64,000 nt of DNA from an uncultured Bacteroidales bacterium (lineage in GTDB: Bacteria > Bacteroidota > Bacteroidia > Bacteroidales > UBA932): the NCBI GenBank assembly GCA_905235085.1, contig CAJOKD010000011.1:1-64000 (forward strand), in the 5' to 3' direction. Numbering within the stretch: position 1 is the stretch's first letter; every line of letters begins with the position of its first letter. The notes beneath the pieces are model-generated. The model was not told where the DNA came from. It ran no database searches and saw only the letters and a list, made by a program, of their open reading frames with translations. The position numbers and the translations under genes were made by a program. Positions 1 to 9,327 of the stretch are shown here, in pieces.

Positions 1-2673
1 TTTCAGGGAACCTGAGGAGCCGTCCGGAACGATTATCCCTTCAGTGACCGTGATGCATTCGAGGGATACGGTCCCGGTGCTGTCCTTCCTCATCAGGAAT
101 GGCCCCCTGTAAAGGACATAGGAACTGTCACCAGGATTGAGTACTGATATCTTCGTGCCGTCGGAGAGGTAATCATACCTTGCCATGGAAGTATTGCCAC
201 TCACTCGGGCAACTTTTCCGATGACATTCATCCCCATTGTACGTCCGCTCCTTCCGTCCGAGGTTACATTCCCTGCTTTATCGTGGGTGTATGAGTACGA
301 AGTCCCTGCAATCGAATCTGACACCGAAGAGAGGAGGTTTCCGGTGTATGAGAGGGAGAGTGCCTTGCTGGCACCGGTTTCTTCGTTCCTCCTAATCGAC
401 AGGACGTTCCCTGTAGCATCATAGGTAAATCTTTCCGAGGAACTGCCAGATACGTCAACCCTCGTGAGCCTTCCCAGTGGGTCATAGGAATATCCTTCCG
501 TACGCGTCCATCCGAGTCCCCGTCCTAGGTCCTTGGAAGATACCATTCCCCCGTACCGTGGAGAAGCCCCGCTTCCCTGGGAAGGGTTCCAGTACCGGAG
601 CGTCTCCCCGAAGATTGGCTGCGAACCGTTCGCCGCCGTAGTGAGCGACACCTGAGATGAGGAGTTCCATCCCTGGACTGTGTGGGTAAAAGCTGTGCTG
701 ACTAAAGGGCTTCCCGAAGAGGACGGCTGTGAGGAAACGGAGCTCCCAGTAAGCCTTCCTATCCCGTCATAGGAGTATGATGCCGATATGAGAGCCTGTC
801 CTCCGTAAGAGGATGGAGTCCCAGTTCCCGCCCTTCGTGATGTCGATGTGACGTTCCCGAAGTCGTCGTAGGAGAAGGACGACCATATCCAGTTGTTGTC
901 GTAGGCGGATCCCGTGCCGTCCGCGTCGAACTCCTCGACGCTGTCAAGGATATTGCCCCTCAGGTCCCTTCTGAAGGTGCTCCTTGAAAGGCCTCCGTCC
1001 GGCTAGAGGGTTACCTGTTGTACGACTCTGCCGAGGTCATCATAGTAATTGACGGTTGATGCGGCATCCGTTGATACCGGATCGATGTTGAACTGTGCCG
1101 GGGCTGCCCTAAGTGTAATCGGATCAACATTCTTCAGTGCAATGAAGACGGCGTCTATGACGTTATTCCTGGTGGAAATGACGTCACCCGCCACGTCATT
1201 GGAATAGGAAGTGATTATTCCTGAAGAAGAACTGAATGCATGAGATGCCTGCACATCGGAATAGGGGTTGGATACCGCCTGCCCGTATGATGTCCCTGCC
1301 AGGTCCCATATTCCCTCAAGCTGCTGGACGGGCCCAATTGCATTGACGGTACTCGCTTGAAGGGAGTATGTCACCACAGGCTGGATGACGTCAACCCTTG
1401 AACTGTCCACGAGGAAGGAGAAAGTCGGTCTCCCCAGGGCATCATAGTTCTGGAATCGGTGGAAATATGTCCCGTCCATGAGCGGAGATTCGTCCCTTAC
1501 CGGAAGATGCCTTAAGTCATAAGTCACGGCGTGGACGTTTGCCCCCGGTACTTTTGCGGACTGCGGGTCTCCCTTAGGGTCGAATGAGGTGATGAAGACA
1601 TACTTGCGTACATCATCCCCGGAAGGGTAATATGACGGGGTGAGACCCTGCCTTGCGGTGGCCGTGACCTGATTTGCCATAACCGGTGATATGGTCCACA
1701 CAAACCTTCCCTGCCTGTCAGGGACGAAGTAGGTGTCATTCTCTGTTCCTCCTTCCCCGAACCGTCGCTCAAGGATGGTTATGCCCCGTGCGTCCGTGAA
1801 CACGCGCGTAGAGTCCCCGTCGGGGGTTACGGTGGTGGTCCTCCTGAGCGTTCCGGCCGGCATCAAACCAAGCACCGACACGTTTCCCGTCGACTCGTCG
1901 TACCGGAGTGAAGCCACTTCGCCGGTGGCGTTCGAGGACACTGTCTCCCTCGCGGCGTGCGTCCCGTCGGCTAATGCGGAGCCCGGGGAAACAGTCCAGG
2001 TGCTCCTCGGCGAGAGGGAGTTGTCATATCCGTGGCGGACGGACGCATATTGTCCCTCCCCGGATCCCGCATAGGTGTCCCACCAAGAGGACTGAGCGGA
2101 TACCGGCGAAGTAAGGCCGACCGTCGAAGATGATATCCTGTAAGGCAGGTATTCGCTGGCCTTCCTCCCGCATGCATCGTACCCGGTAATGGTAACTATC
2201 CTTCCGGCTAATGATCCGCTGCCGGATGCCGGCCCCTCGGCAGTTATCCACTCCCTCCCAAGTCCGTCATAGATGACCCTTGAGACTAGGTCTCCGGACG
2301 GAAGTCCCAATCCCGACCCAGTCCCGTTGCCTGTAGCAGTTCCTCCGTGGGTTGTCTTCTGGATGTATTTGAGGTATGTGTTTCCCCTCTGCTGGGTGTC
2401 ATAAATGTATGATGTTATTGTCTGCCCAGCCAAGGAGATTGATGAAAGGCGACCGTACTGGTCATATGAGTATGTGGAGACCCTTCCAGAAGGGCTGACG
2501 CAGCGCGATGCCCCAACGGATGGGATGTAGTCCCTAACGGTCACCTCGGATCCGGAGAGGGTGGGATTCGTGGTGGATGTCTGTGATAAGCCTTGCAAAG
2601 GAAATAGAATCATGCCCATCAGAAAAACTAATGCCTGAACCGAGTGCTTGTGGTACGAATGGGATGATTTCAT
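1..2673 (-). pseudogene. RHS/YD-repeat secreted protein, interrupted by an in-frame TAG at 1003-1005 and truncated by the window edge
   Basis: ORF 1003..2673 has a signal-like N-terminus and YD motifs (YSYDQYGRLSS, YYDDLGRVVQQ). Manual translation continues in the same frame from 1002 to 1 with no further stop and more YD motifs (YSYDGIGRLTG, YSYDPLGRLTRV, YDATGNVLSI, HDKAGNVTSDG). Confidence 0.8.
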
Positions 2674-2735
2674 AGTGCTAATTGATTTGATTTCAGCGAA
2701 ATGTAAGAATAAATATTCAAAAAAAGCAATTACTA

Positions 2736-2769
2736 TAAAAAATCCACCCCGTCAGCAAAGACGAGATGG
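2736..2769 (-). terminator. Rho-independent terminator downstream of the 2819..3472 gene
   Basis: Minus strand CCATCTCGTC-TTTGCT-GACGGGGTGG (10-bp stem with two G-T wobbles) followed by ATTTTTTA. Confidence 0.7.
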
Positions 2770-2818
2770 ACATCATATCTCCTCCTCCAGCAAGCTGGAA
2801 GGGTGTCAGGGAAGGGCT

Positions 2819-3472
2819 CTAGTTTACATTGAGCTGTTCGGCCTCCTGAATCTTCTTCCGGGCTTCCTCGTTCTTCTGCTCAAGTTTCTCCTGAGCCTTC
2901 TTGGCTTTCTCCTCAGCCTTCTTCACGTCCTTCCTGGCTTTCTTCTCAGCCTTCTTGGCGTCCTTCCTGGCCTTTTCGGCAGCAGCCTTGGCTTCCTTCT
3001 TCGCATTCTCCGCCTGGGTAGCGGCGATGGTAGCTGCTGTTCCCTCGGATGCTGCTACATTGGCCCTGTTGGACCTGGCGATCTCCACGCCTTCTCCCCT
3101 CACGAGTGAATGACAGACCACTTCATAGTTCTTCTTGCTCTTGCGATACACGAAGAACTGGTCCACTACATCTGCTTCGTTGACATTGCCAAGAGCGTTC
3201 TGGCGTGCCTGAGCCTTCGCTTCGTTCAAGTCGGCAGCGGTTGCCTTGCCCACTACCTCAACGCAGCTCTTGTCGTTGTACTTCGCAGTCAGGTAATCCT
3301 GGACGTCATCTTCCAACTTGATGTTGTCCAGAGCCTTGAAACCTTTGTCCTTCAATGCCTGGAGTTCCAGCTTGGCGTCAGCCTTCGCCTGCTTGACGAT
3401 CTTCTTGCTCTGCGCTCCCACAGGGGCGACAGCTAGCAAACCCATCAGGGCTATGAGTATGATTCTCTTCAT
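2819..3472 (-). CDS. Secreted protein with a C-terminal Lys/Ala/Glu-rich 11-residue repeat tail
   Basis: Signal peptide MKRIILIALMGLLAVAPVGAQ; C-terminal repeats AEKARKDAKKA/EKKARKDVKKA/EEKAKKAQEKL. Confidence 0.75.
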   Translation of the reverse strand: MKRIILIALMGLLAVAPVGAQSKKIVKQAKADAKLELQALKDKGFKALDNIKLEDDVQDYLTAKYNDKSCVEVVGKATAADLNEAKAQARQNALGNVNEADVVDQFFVYRKSKKNYEVVCHSLVRGEGVEIARSNRANVAASEGTAATIAATQAENAKKEAKAAAEKARKDAKKAEKKARKDVKKAEEKAKKAQEKLEQKNEEARKKIQEAEQLNVN

Positions 3473-3502
3473 ATGCTTGAATATCTAATGGTTAATGATA
3501 AG

Positions 3503-5218
3503 TCATTCGTCAACGGCACGGAAAGCAGGAAGGGCCTCCTTGTCGAAATTCATTATGTATGAACTCTTTCCGGCAACGGTTTCGCATGCCATCTGGCAAT
3601 AGACCTTTGCGGACTTGAGGAACATGTCAGGGGCTACCGTGGCATCACGCAGGAGCAGCAGGGACATCACGATTTCTCCGGTCATGTCGTAGAGCCTGCG
3701 GGCGAGGAAGTCCTGAAGTTCCGCATCACCGGCTTCGCGTACCTTGGCAATGCAGCCGGACAGGGTCTCGACGCAGGATGCTATCTTAGCCTTGAGCGGC
3801 TCGAGTTCCGGAAGAACTACTTCCTGGAGCATCTCGTTCATGATTCCCAAATAGGTACCGTTGGTGATGTAGCGGATCGCTGCGACTACCTGGAGCTGGG
3901 TGGTACCCTCATAAATTGAGAATATCCTGGCGTCACGGTAGAGCCTCTGGCTCTTGTATTCCATGATGAAACCTGAACCTCCGTGGACGGAGATGGCATC
4001 ATAGGCATTCTGGTTCGCATATTCGGAAGACATTCCCTTGCAAAGAGGGGTGAAGGCATCGGCCAGGCGACTGTAGGTCTTCATCTCGGCCCTCTCTTCC
4101 GGTTCGAGCTTGCGCTCACGCTGGATGTCCTCAAGTGCTTTGTAGACATCGACATACCTGGAAGTCTGATAGAGCAGCGAACGACTGGCATCGAGCTTTG
4201 CCTTCATGCGGCTGAGCATGTCATAGACTCCCGGGAAGCGGTTGATTTTCTGTCCGAACTGGGCCCGCTCGGCTGCATATGCGACAGCCTCGTTATAAGC
4301 CTCCTGGCTGAGACCGACACTCTGAGCACCGATGCCCAGACGGGCACCGTTCATGAGGGCCATGACATACTTGATTAGTCCCAGGCGCCTTTCTCCGCAG
4401 AGTTCCGCGCGGGCATCCTTGTAGGTCAGCTCGCAGGTAGGAGATCCGTGGATACCGAGCTTATGCTCGATGTGGCGTACGTTCACACCACCCTGCCTCT
4501 TGTCATAGATGAACATCGAGAGGCCACGGCCATCGCGGGTTCCTTCTTCGGAACGCGCAAGGACGAGATGGATGTCGGAATCTCCGTTGGTGATAAACCT
4601 CTTGACACCGTTAAGGAGCCAACAGCCCTGTTCCTCGCTCCAGGTGGCCTTGAGCATCACGCTCTGAAGGTCAGATCCCGCATCAGGTTCGGTAAGGTCC
4701 ATCGACATGGTCTCACCGGCGCAGATGCGAGGAATGAATTTCTGCCTCTGTTCCTCGCTACCGAACTCGTAGAGAGTCTCTGCACAGCTCTGAAGGCTCC
4801 AGATGTTCTGGAAACTGGAATCGGCAGCGGAGATGATCTCGCTGGCCATGCTGAACACCGTCTCGGGAGCGTTGAGCCCGCCGTAGCGGCGAGGCATCGT
4901 GACGCCCCAAAGTCCGGCAAGGCGGACAGCCTCCATGTTCTCGACGGTCTTGGAAGCATATTTCATCCTTCCGTTCTCGAGATGCGGACCTTCGAGATCG
5001 ACATCCTCGGAATTGGGTGCCAGTGTGTTGGCAGCGATGTCTCCTGCTATCTCCAACAAGCGACGGTAGTTCTCGATGCAATCGTCGTAATCTACCGGTG
5101 CCTCCTCATATTTCTCCTTCTCGGAATAGCCACGCTCCTTGAGCTCAGCCACCCTGCGCATCAGGGGATGATTCAGGTGGAATTCAATTTCCGGATGGTC
5201 TGTATAGTAGTTTGCCAT
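3503..5218 (-). CDS. Acyl-CoA dehydrogenase
   Basis: Acyl-CoA dehydrogenase motifs (MDLTEPDAGSDLQ, HGGSGFIMEY, RLYRDARIFSIYEGTTQLQ); start placed at MANYYTDHPEIEF rather than the longer ORF start at 5284. Confidence 0.95.
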   Translation of the reverse strand: MANYYTDHPEIEFHLNHPLMRRVAELKERGYSEKEKYEEAPVDYDDCIENYRRLLEIAGDIAANTLAPNSEDVDLEGPHLENGRMKYASKTVENMEAVRLAGLWGVTMPRRYGGLNAPETVFSMASEIISAADSSFQNIWSLQSCAETLYEFGSEEQRQKFIPRICAGETMSMDLTEPDAGSDLQSVMLKATWSEEQGCWLLNGVKRFITNGDSDIHLVLARSEEGTRDGRGLSMFIYDKRQGGVNVRHIEHKLGIHGSPTCELTYKDARAELCGERRLGLIKYVMALMNGARLGIGAQSVGLSQEAYNEAVAYAAERAQFGQKINRFPGVYDMLSRMKAKLDASRSLLYQTSRYVDVYKALEDIQRERKLEPEERAEMKTYSRLADAFTPLCKGMSSEYANQNAYDAISVHGGSGFIMEYKSQRLYRDARIFSIYEGTTQLQVVAAIRYITNGTYLGIMNEMLQEVVLPELEPLKAKIASCVETLSGCIAKVREAGDAELQDFLARRLYDMTGEIVMSLLLLRDATVAPDMFLKSAKVYCQMACETVAGKSSYIMNFDKEALPAFRAVDE

Positions 5219-5231
5219 ATGCTTTTCCTCC

Positions 5232-6254
5232 TTATTTGCTGTTCTGCTTGTAGTACTTGATGAGCTTAGGGACCACTTCCTCAACGGAACCGGTGATCAC
5301 ATAGTCGGCTATCTTGTTGATAGGGGCGTCGGGATCGGTATTGATGCTGATTATGATACCGCTGTCCTGCATTCCCGCTATGTGCTGGATCTGGCCGCTG
5401 ATTCCGCAGGCGATATAGACCTTAGGATGCACCGTGACGCCGGTCTGACCGATTTGGCGGTCATGGTCGCAGAATCCTGCATCCACTGCTGCACGGCTGG
5501 CGCCCACCTCTGCGTGAAGCACCTTCGCAAGTTCGAAGAGCATGTCGAAGCCTTCCTTGCTGCCCATTCCGTATCCACCGGAAACGACGATTGATGCACC
5601 CTTGAGATTGTGCTTAGCCTTCTCCACATGATGGTCGATGACCTGGACTACATAAGCCTCAGGAGAGACATACTTGGAGACTTCAGGATACACCACCTCT
5701 CCGGCTGCCTCTCCCTCATAGACGGCCTTCTTCATGACGCCTGAACGGACGGTAGCCATCTGAGGACGGTGGTCAGGATTGACGATCGTAGCCACGATGT
5801 TTCCGCCGAAAGCAGGACGGATCTGGTACAGAAGGTTGTCGTAAGTCTTCCCGCTGCGGGCATCGGTGTAAGGCCCGATCTCAAGCTGGGTGCAGTCGGC
5901 GGTAAGTCCGCTGGTAAGGGAAGAAGAAACCCTAGGGCCAAGGTCACGGCCGATGACGGTCGCACCCATCAGGCATATCTGAGGCTTCTCCTCCTTGAAA
6001 AGTCCGACGAGGATGTCGGTGTGAGGGGCTGAGGTGTAAGGGAAGAGGCCTTCGCCGTCAAAGACGAAGAGCTTGTCCACTCCGTAAGGAAGGATCTGGT
6101 CCTCAACCTTTCCCTTGATACCGGTTCCGGCCACGACAGCGTGAAGCTGCACACCGAGTTCATCGGCCAGCTTGCGGCCCTTTGTAAGCAATTCCTGGGA
6201 GACCTCTGCTACGGTCGTTCCCTCTATCTCGCAATATACAAATACGTTGTTCAT
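5232..6254 (-). CDS. etfA: Electron transfer flavoprotein alpha subunit
   Basis: ETF-alpha FAD-binding region (VVSGGYGMGSKEGF, GQTGVTVHPKVYIACGISGQIQHIAGM, INTDPDAPI); start at MNNVFVYCE. Confidence 0.95.
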   Translation of the reverse strand: MNNVFVYCEIEGTTVAEVSQELLTKGRKLADELGVQLHAVVAGTGIKGKVEDQILPYGVDKLFVFDGEGLFPYTSAPHTDILVGLFKEEKPQICLMGATVIGRDLGPRVSSSLTSGLTADCTQLEIGPYTDARSGKTYDNLLYQIRPAFGGNIVATIVNPDHRPQMATVRSGVMKKAVYEGEAAGEVVYPEVSKYVSPEAYVVQVIDHHVEKAKHNLKGASIVVSGGYGMGSKEGFDMLFELAKVLHAEVGASRAAVDAGFCDHDRQIGQTGVTVHPKVYIACGISGQIQHIAGMQDSGIIISINTDPDAPINKIADYVITGSVEEVVPKLIKYYKQNSK

Positions 6255-6258
6255 GGCT

Positions 6259-7125
6259 CTATCCGATAATCTTTTCATCCAATAATTCCTTCACCATGCC
6301 CTCGATGTCGGCATCAGCCGCTGTGAGGTGCTTGCATTCCTTGGCCTGGAAAACGATGTTCTGGACACTCTTGACCTTGGTAGGCGAACCGGCAAGTCCA
6401 CACTGCTGAGGATCACCGTCCACATCAGCTACACTCCACTGGTTGAGAGTCAGGTAAGGACGCTCTTCGTAAAGTTCAGCATAAGGGACTTCGGCAGGGC
6501 GCTCCATAGGGCAGCTGGCTCTCTTGTACTTCATCACCAGCTTGGCATTCTGAGGGCGGCAAGGAGCTGCACTTCCGTTCACGGTAATCAGGGCCGGAAG
6601 CGGAACCTTCACGGTCTCGGCACCGCCGTCGATATGACGGCGCACTGTGGCGACTCCTTCTTCTATCTTGATATCCTCGGCATACGTAACCTGGTTCAGA
6701 CCGAGCTTCTGTGCAACCTGAGGTCCTACCTGGGCAGTGTCCCCATCGATAGCCTGGCGTCCTCCGATCACAAGGTCGACTCCACCGATCTTCTTGATGG
6801 CAGTCGCAAGTGCATACGAAGTAGCAAGGGTGTCAGCTCCGGCAAAGAGTCTGTCTGTCAGGAGCCAGCCTGTGTCAGCTCCGCGATACAATCCTTCGCG
6901 GATGATTTCTCCCGCACGTGGAGGACCCATTGTTAGTATTCCTACTGTAGATCCGGGATTCTGCTCCTTAAGTCGGAGAGCCTGCTCGAGAGCGAGGAGG
7001 TCATCCGGATTGAAGATAGCGGGCAAGGCGGCTCGGTTGACCGTCCCTTCTGCTGTCATCGCATCTTTGCCCACATTCCTGGTGTCTGGCACCTGCTTGG
7101 CCAGAACAACTATTTTCAATTTCAT
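6259..7125 (-). CDS. etfB: Electron transfer flavoprotein beta subunit
   Basis: MKLKIVVLAKQVPDT start, GGRQAIDGDTAQVGPQVA and ETF-beta signature; directly upstream of etfA. Confidence 0.95.
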   Translation of the reverse strand: MKLKIVVLAKQVPDTRNVGKDAMTAEGTVNRAALPAIFNPDDLLALEQALRLKEQNPGSTVGILTMGPPRAGEIIREGLYRGADTGWLLTDRLFAGADTLATSYALATAIKKIGGVDLVIGGRQAIDGDTAQVGPQVAQKLGLNQVTYAEDIKIEEGVATVRRHIDGGAETVKVPLPALITVNGSAAPCRPQNAKLVMKYKRASCPMERPAEVPYAELYEERPYLTLNQWSVADVDGDPQQCGLAGSPTKVKSVQNIVFQAKECKHLTAADADIEGMVKELLDEKIIG

Positions 7126-7157
7126 ATCATATCAATTTATGCTTTTGCATAAACGAA

Positions 7158-7188
7158 CAAATTTACACATTTTTCGCCAACTGGCCAA
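7158..7188 (-). promoter_or_regulatory. Bacteroidota-type promoter for etfB operon
   Basis: Minus strand TTG (7188-7186), 20-nt spacer, TAAATTTG (7165-7158), matching the -33/-7 TAnnTTTG consensus. Confidence 0.5.
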
Positions 7189-7199
7189 GAAATGGGGCG

Positions 7200-8285
7200 T
7201 CAAAGAACCTCTGTTCCGGACACATAATCCTGCACCCAGGCCGATGGAGTCTTGCCTGTGTTGATTTTGAAAGCCATATTGAATGAAACCGAAGAACTGA
7301 AGCCGGAGAACTCCGCCACTTCGGCCACTTTCAGCCTTGGATCGCTCTTGAACAGGCCGATCGCGTACTGGATCCTGTGGTAATTGACGAACTGCCTGAA
7401 GTTGCGCCCAGAAAGGATATTGATAGTCTTCGACAGGTAGAACTTGTTGGTGTACATCTTCTCGGCGAGAGCCGGCATGTTGAAGGACGGGTCGAGATAA
7501 GGCTTGCTCTCTGTCATATAAGCCATTATCCTCTTGTAGAGGTTGTTCATCTTTTTGTCTTCCTCAGTCTTCTCGATGTAGGAAGTGCGGAGGTTGCCCT
7601 TGATCATATCCTTTATCTTGTCCTCGGACGCCCTGCTCATCGCGAAAGTCCTTCCTGAGGCCGCCCTGAGATACAGTACCGGATACAAAGCGAGCAGCAA
7701 TGCAAGCACCACGGAGGCGACCACAAGGCCTGCATCCCCGGGAATGCAGGCGGCGATGAAGCCGAAGGATGAAATGCATAGGAATACCAGGGAATAGACT
7801 GAACGGGAATAATCTTCCAATCCGTGCCAGACCGCATTGTTCCGGAAGAGGGCCCTTACAGATGACAGTTTCCTGATTGCCGAGGCTATTGAAAAGGTCA
7901 TCAGCACCACGAGTCCTGCACTTCCGGCCACGACCAGGCGCTCCAGCCTGAATGCCGCAGCACGGGGGAGAAGGCCGAAGAAAAGGATTGAAGCAATACA
8001 GGAAACGGCAAGCAAGAGTGCAGCCCTGAGCGCCAAATCCGGCTTCTCGAATGAGCAGGGATAAATGATCAGTACAGCCGCGGCGAACGCCACGTCGGTC
8101 ACCAGACCGTAGAGTGGACAAGGAAACACGAATATGTTTTCCAATGATACGCACAGCATTCCGGAGAAGGATGAGATGATCCGGATCCAGAACCTTTTGG
8201 AATGGTCGCCCTTGCTGATCCGAAAGTCATAACACAGGAAGAATACGAATTCGATCAGTACCAATGAAGTTAGAATTATGGTCAT
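7200..8285 (-). CDS. Membrane-anchored AraC-family transcriptional regulator
   Basis: N-terminal half with several predicted hydrophobic helices; C-terminal AraC HTH (NMPALAEKMYTNKFYLSKTINILSGRNFRQFVNYHRI...VAEVAEFSGFSSSVSFNMAFKINTGKTPSAW). Confidence 0.85.
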   Translation of the reverse strand: MTIILTSLVLIEFVFFLCYDFRISKGDHSKRFWIRIISSFSGMLCVSLENIFVFPCPLYGLVTDVAFAAAVLIIYPCSFEKPDLALRAALLLAVSCIASILFFGLLPRAAAFRLERLVVAGSAGLVVLMTFSIASAIRKLSSVRALFRNNAVWHGLEDYSRSVYSLVFLCISSFGFIAACIPGDAGLVVASVVLALLLALYPVLYLRAASGRTFAMSRASEDKIKDMIKGNLRTSYIEKTEEDKKMNNLYKRIMAYMTESKPYLDPSFNMPALAEKMYTNKFYLSKTINILSGRNFRQFVNYHRIQYAIGLFKSDPRLKVAEVAEFSGFSSSVSFNMAFKINTGKTPSAWVQDYVSGTEVL

Positions 8286-8327
8286 ACGGTTTGATAAGGT
8301 ATTAGTTCTGCCCCGAATTTATGAAAT

Positions 8328-8356
8328 AAAAAAACCCGGCACCTAGATGCCGGGGG
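8328..8356 (-). terminator. Rho-independent terminator downstream of the YitT genes
   Basis: Minus strand TGCCGGG... form: perfect 7-bp stem CCCGGCA(8335-8341)/TGCCGGG(8348-8354) followed on the minus strand by TTTTTTT. Confidence 0.85.
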
Positions 8357-8391
8357 AAATACTATGAATTATTGCTGTTTTTTATACGGAA

Positions 8392-9327
8392 TCAGCTTTT
8401 CTTATTCAGTTTGAGAGTATCGAAACCGCGCCCGTACACTCCTGCGACCGAAGAAATTGTAAGGAATGAATCAGGATCCACGCGCTTTATCGCGCGGAGC
8501 ATCATATTGACATCCGTCTTCCGGGTCAGGACCATAAGGACGGACAGGCTCTGCTTGGTGTACCATCCCTCTCCATCGAGCACGGTGACTCCCCTGTGGA
8601 AATCGCTTACTATCATATCAGCGATCTCCTCATATTTCTTCGAGAGGATGAATATCTGGACGCTCTGCTTCGAACCTGCAAGATAGATGTCGCAGACATT
8701 GCCGCAGACTGTGACTATAATCATACCGTACACCACAGTGGTGAACTTCTCCACGAACGGAAGCGCCTGTCCGTTCGCATCGAAGGAAGGCACAAGCAGG
8801 GAGGACGCGATGATGAATACATCCATCAGGAGTATGACCTTTCCCGGCGAGACGTTATGGTACTTGGTATAGATCAACGCCACTATGTCCGTTCCTCCGG
8901 TGCTGCCGCCCTGCGATATGGACATACCAATTCCGAATCCGGCCATCGCACCGCCGATAAGGGAGCAGAGGAACTTTCCGTTGGAGAAAGCCAGGTTCTC
9001 GATGATCTCCTTGGGAAGATATGTCTGGAACATATTGAGGCAGATGGAAGCCAGGATGATGGCATAAATCGTCTTGGCCCCGAACTTCGGGCCTATGATA
9101 AACACCGATATGATCAGGAGTATGACATTGATTACCAGATAGGTGAAACCCATCTTGATACCCGTGGCATACTGGATGATGGCACTGATACCGGAGACTC
9201 CCCCTCCCACCAGGTTGTTAGGAGTAAGGAATATCGACCACCCGGCTGTGTATATAAGGATCCCGAGCGTTATGAGGACCCACTCCTTAATCGTTGTCAA
9301 TACGCTCTGTCTGCTCAACTGCTTCAT
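8392..9327 (-). CDS. YitT family membrane protein (DUF161/DUF2179)
   Basis: Hydrophobic helices plus QGGSTGGTDIVALI and C-terminal DUF2179-like domain; start at MKQLSRQ favoured over 9357. Confidence 0.9.
   Translation of the reverse strand: MKQLSRQSVLTTIKEWVLITLGILIYTAGWSIFLTPNNLVGGGVSGISAIIQYATGIKMGFTYLVINVILLIISVFIIGPKFGAKTIYAIILASICLNMFQTYLPKEIIENLAFSNGKFLCSLIGGAMAGFGIGMSISQGGSTGGTDIVALIYTKYHNVSPGKVILLMDVFIIASSLLVPSFDANGQALPFVEKFTTVVYGMIIVTVCGNVCDIYLAGSKQSVQIFILSKKYEEIADMIVSDFHRGVTVLDGEGWYTKQSLSVLMVLTRKTDVNMMLRAIKRVDPDSFLTISSVAGVYGRGFDTLKLNKKS

Noticed and set aside
1003-1005. Genetic-code reassignment of TAG
   Set aside because: Other core genes here end in TAG in the normal way (for example mraZ and mraY), so amber is used as a true stop in this genome.
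2820-3010. Non-coding tandem repeat of cttcttggc-like units
   Set aside because: It encodes the Lys/Ala/Glu hendecad repeats of an open reading frame with a signal peptide.
4448-5260. 270-aa plus-strand ORF
   Set aside because: Lies antisense to the clear acyl-CoA dehydrogenase and etfA genes; no recognisable domain, typical shadow ORF in GC-rich coding DNA.
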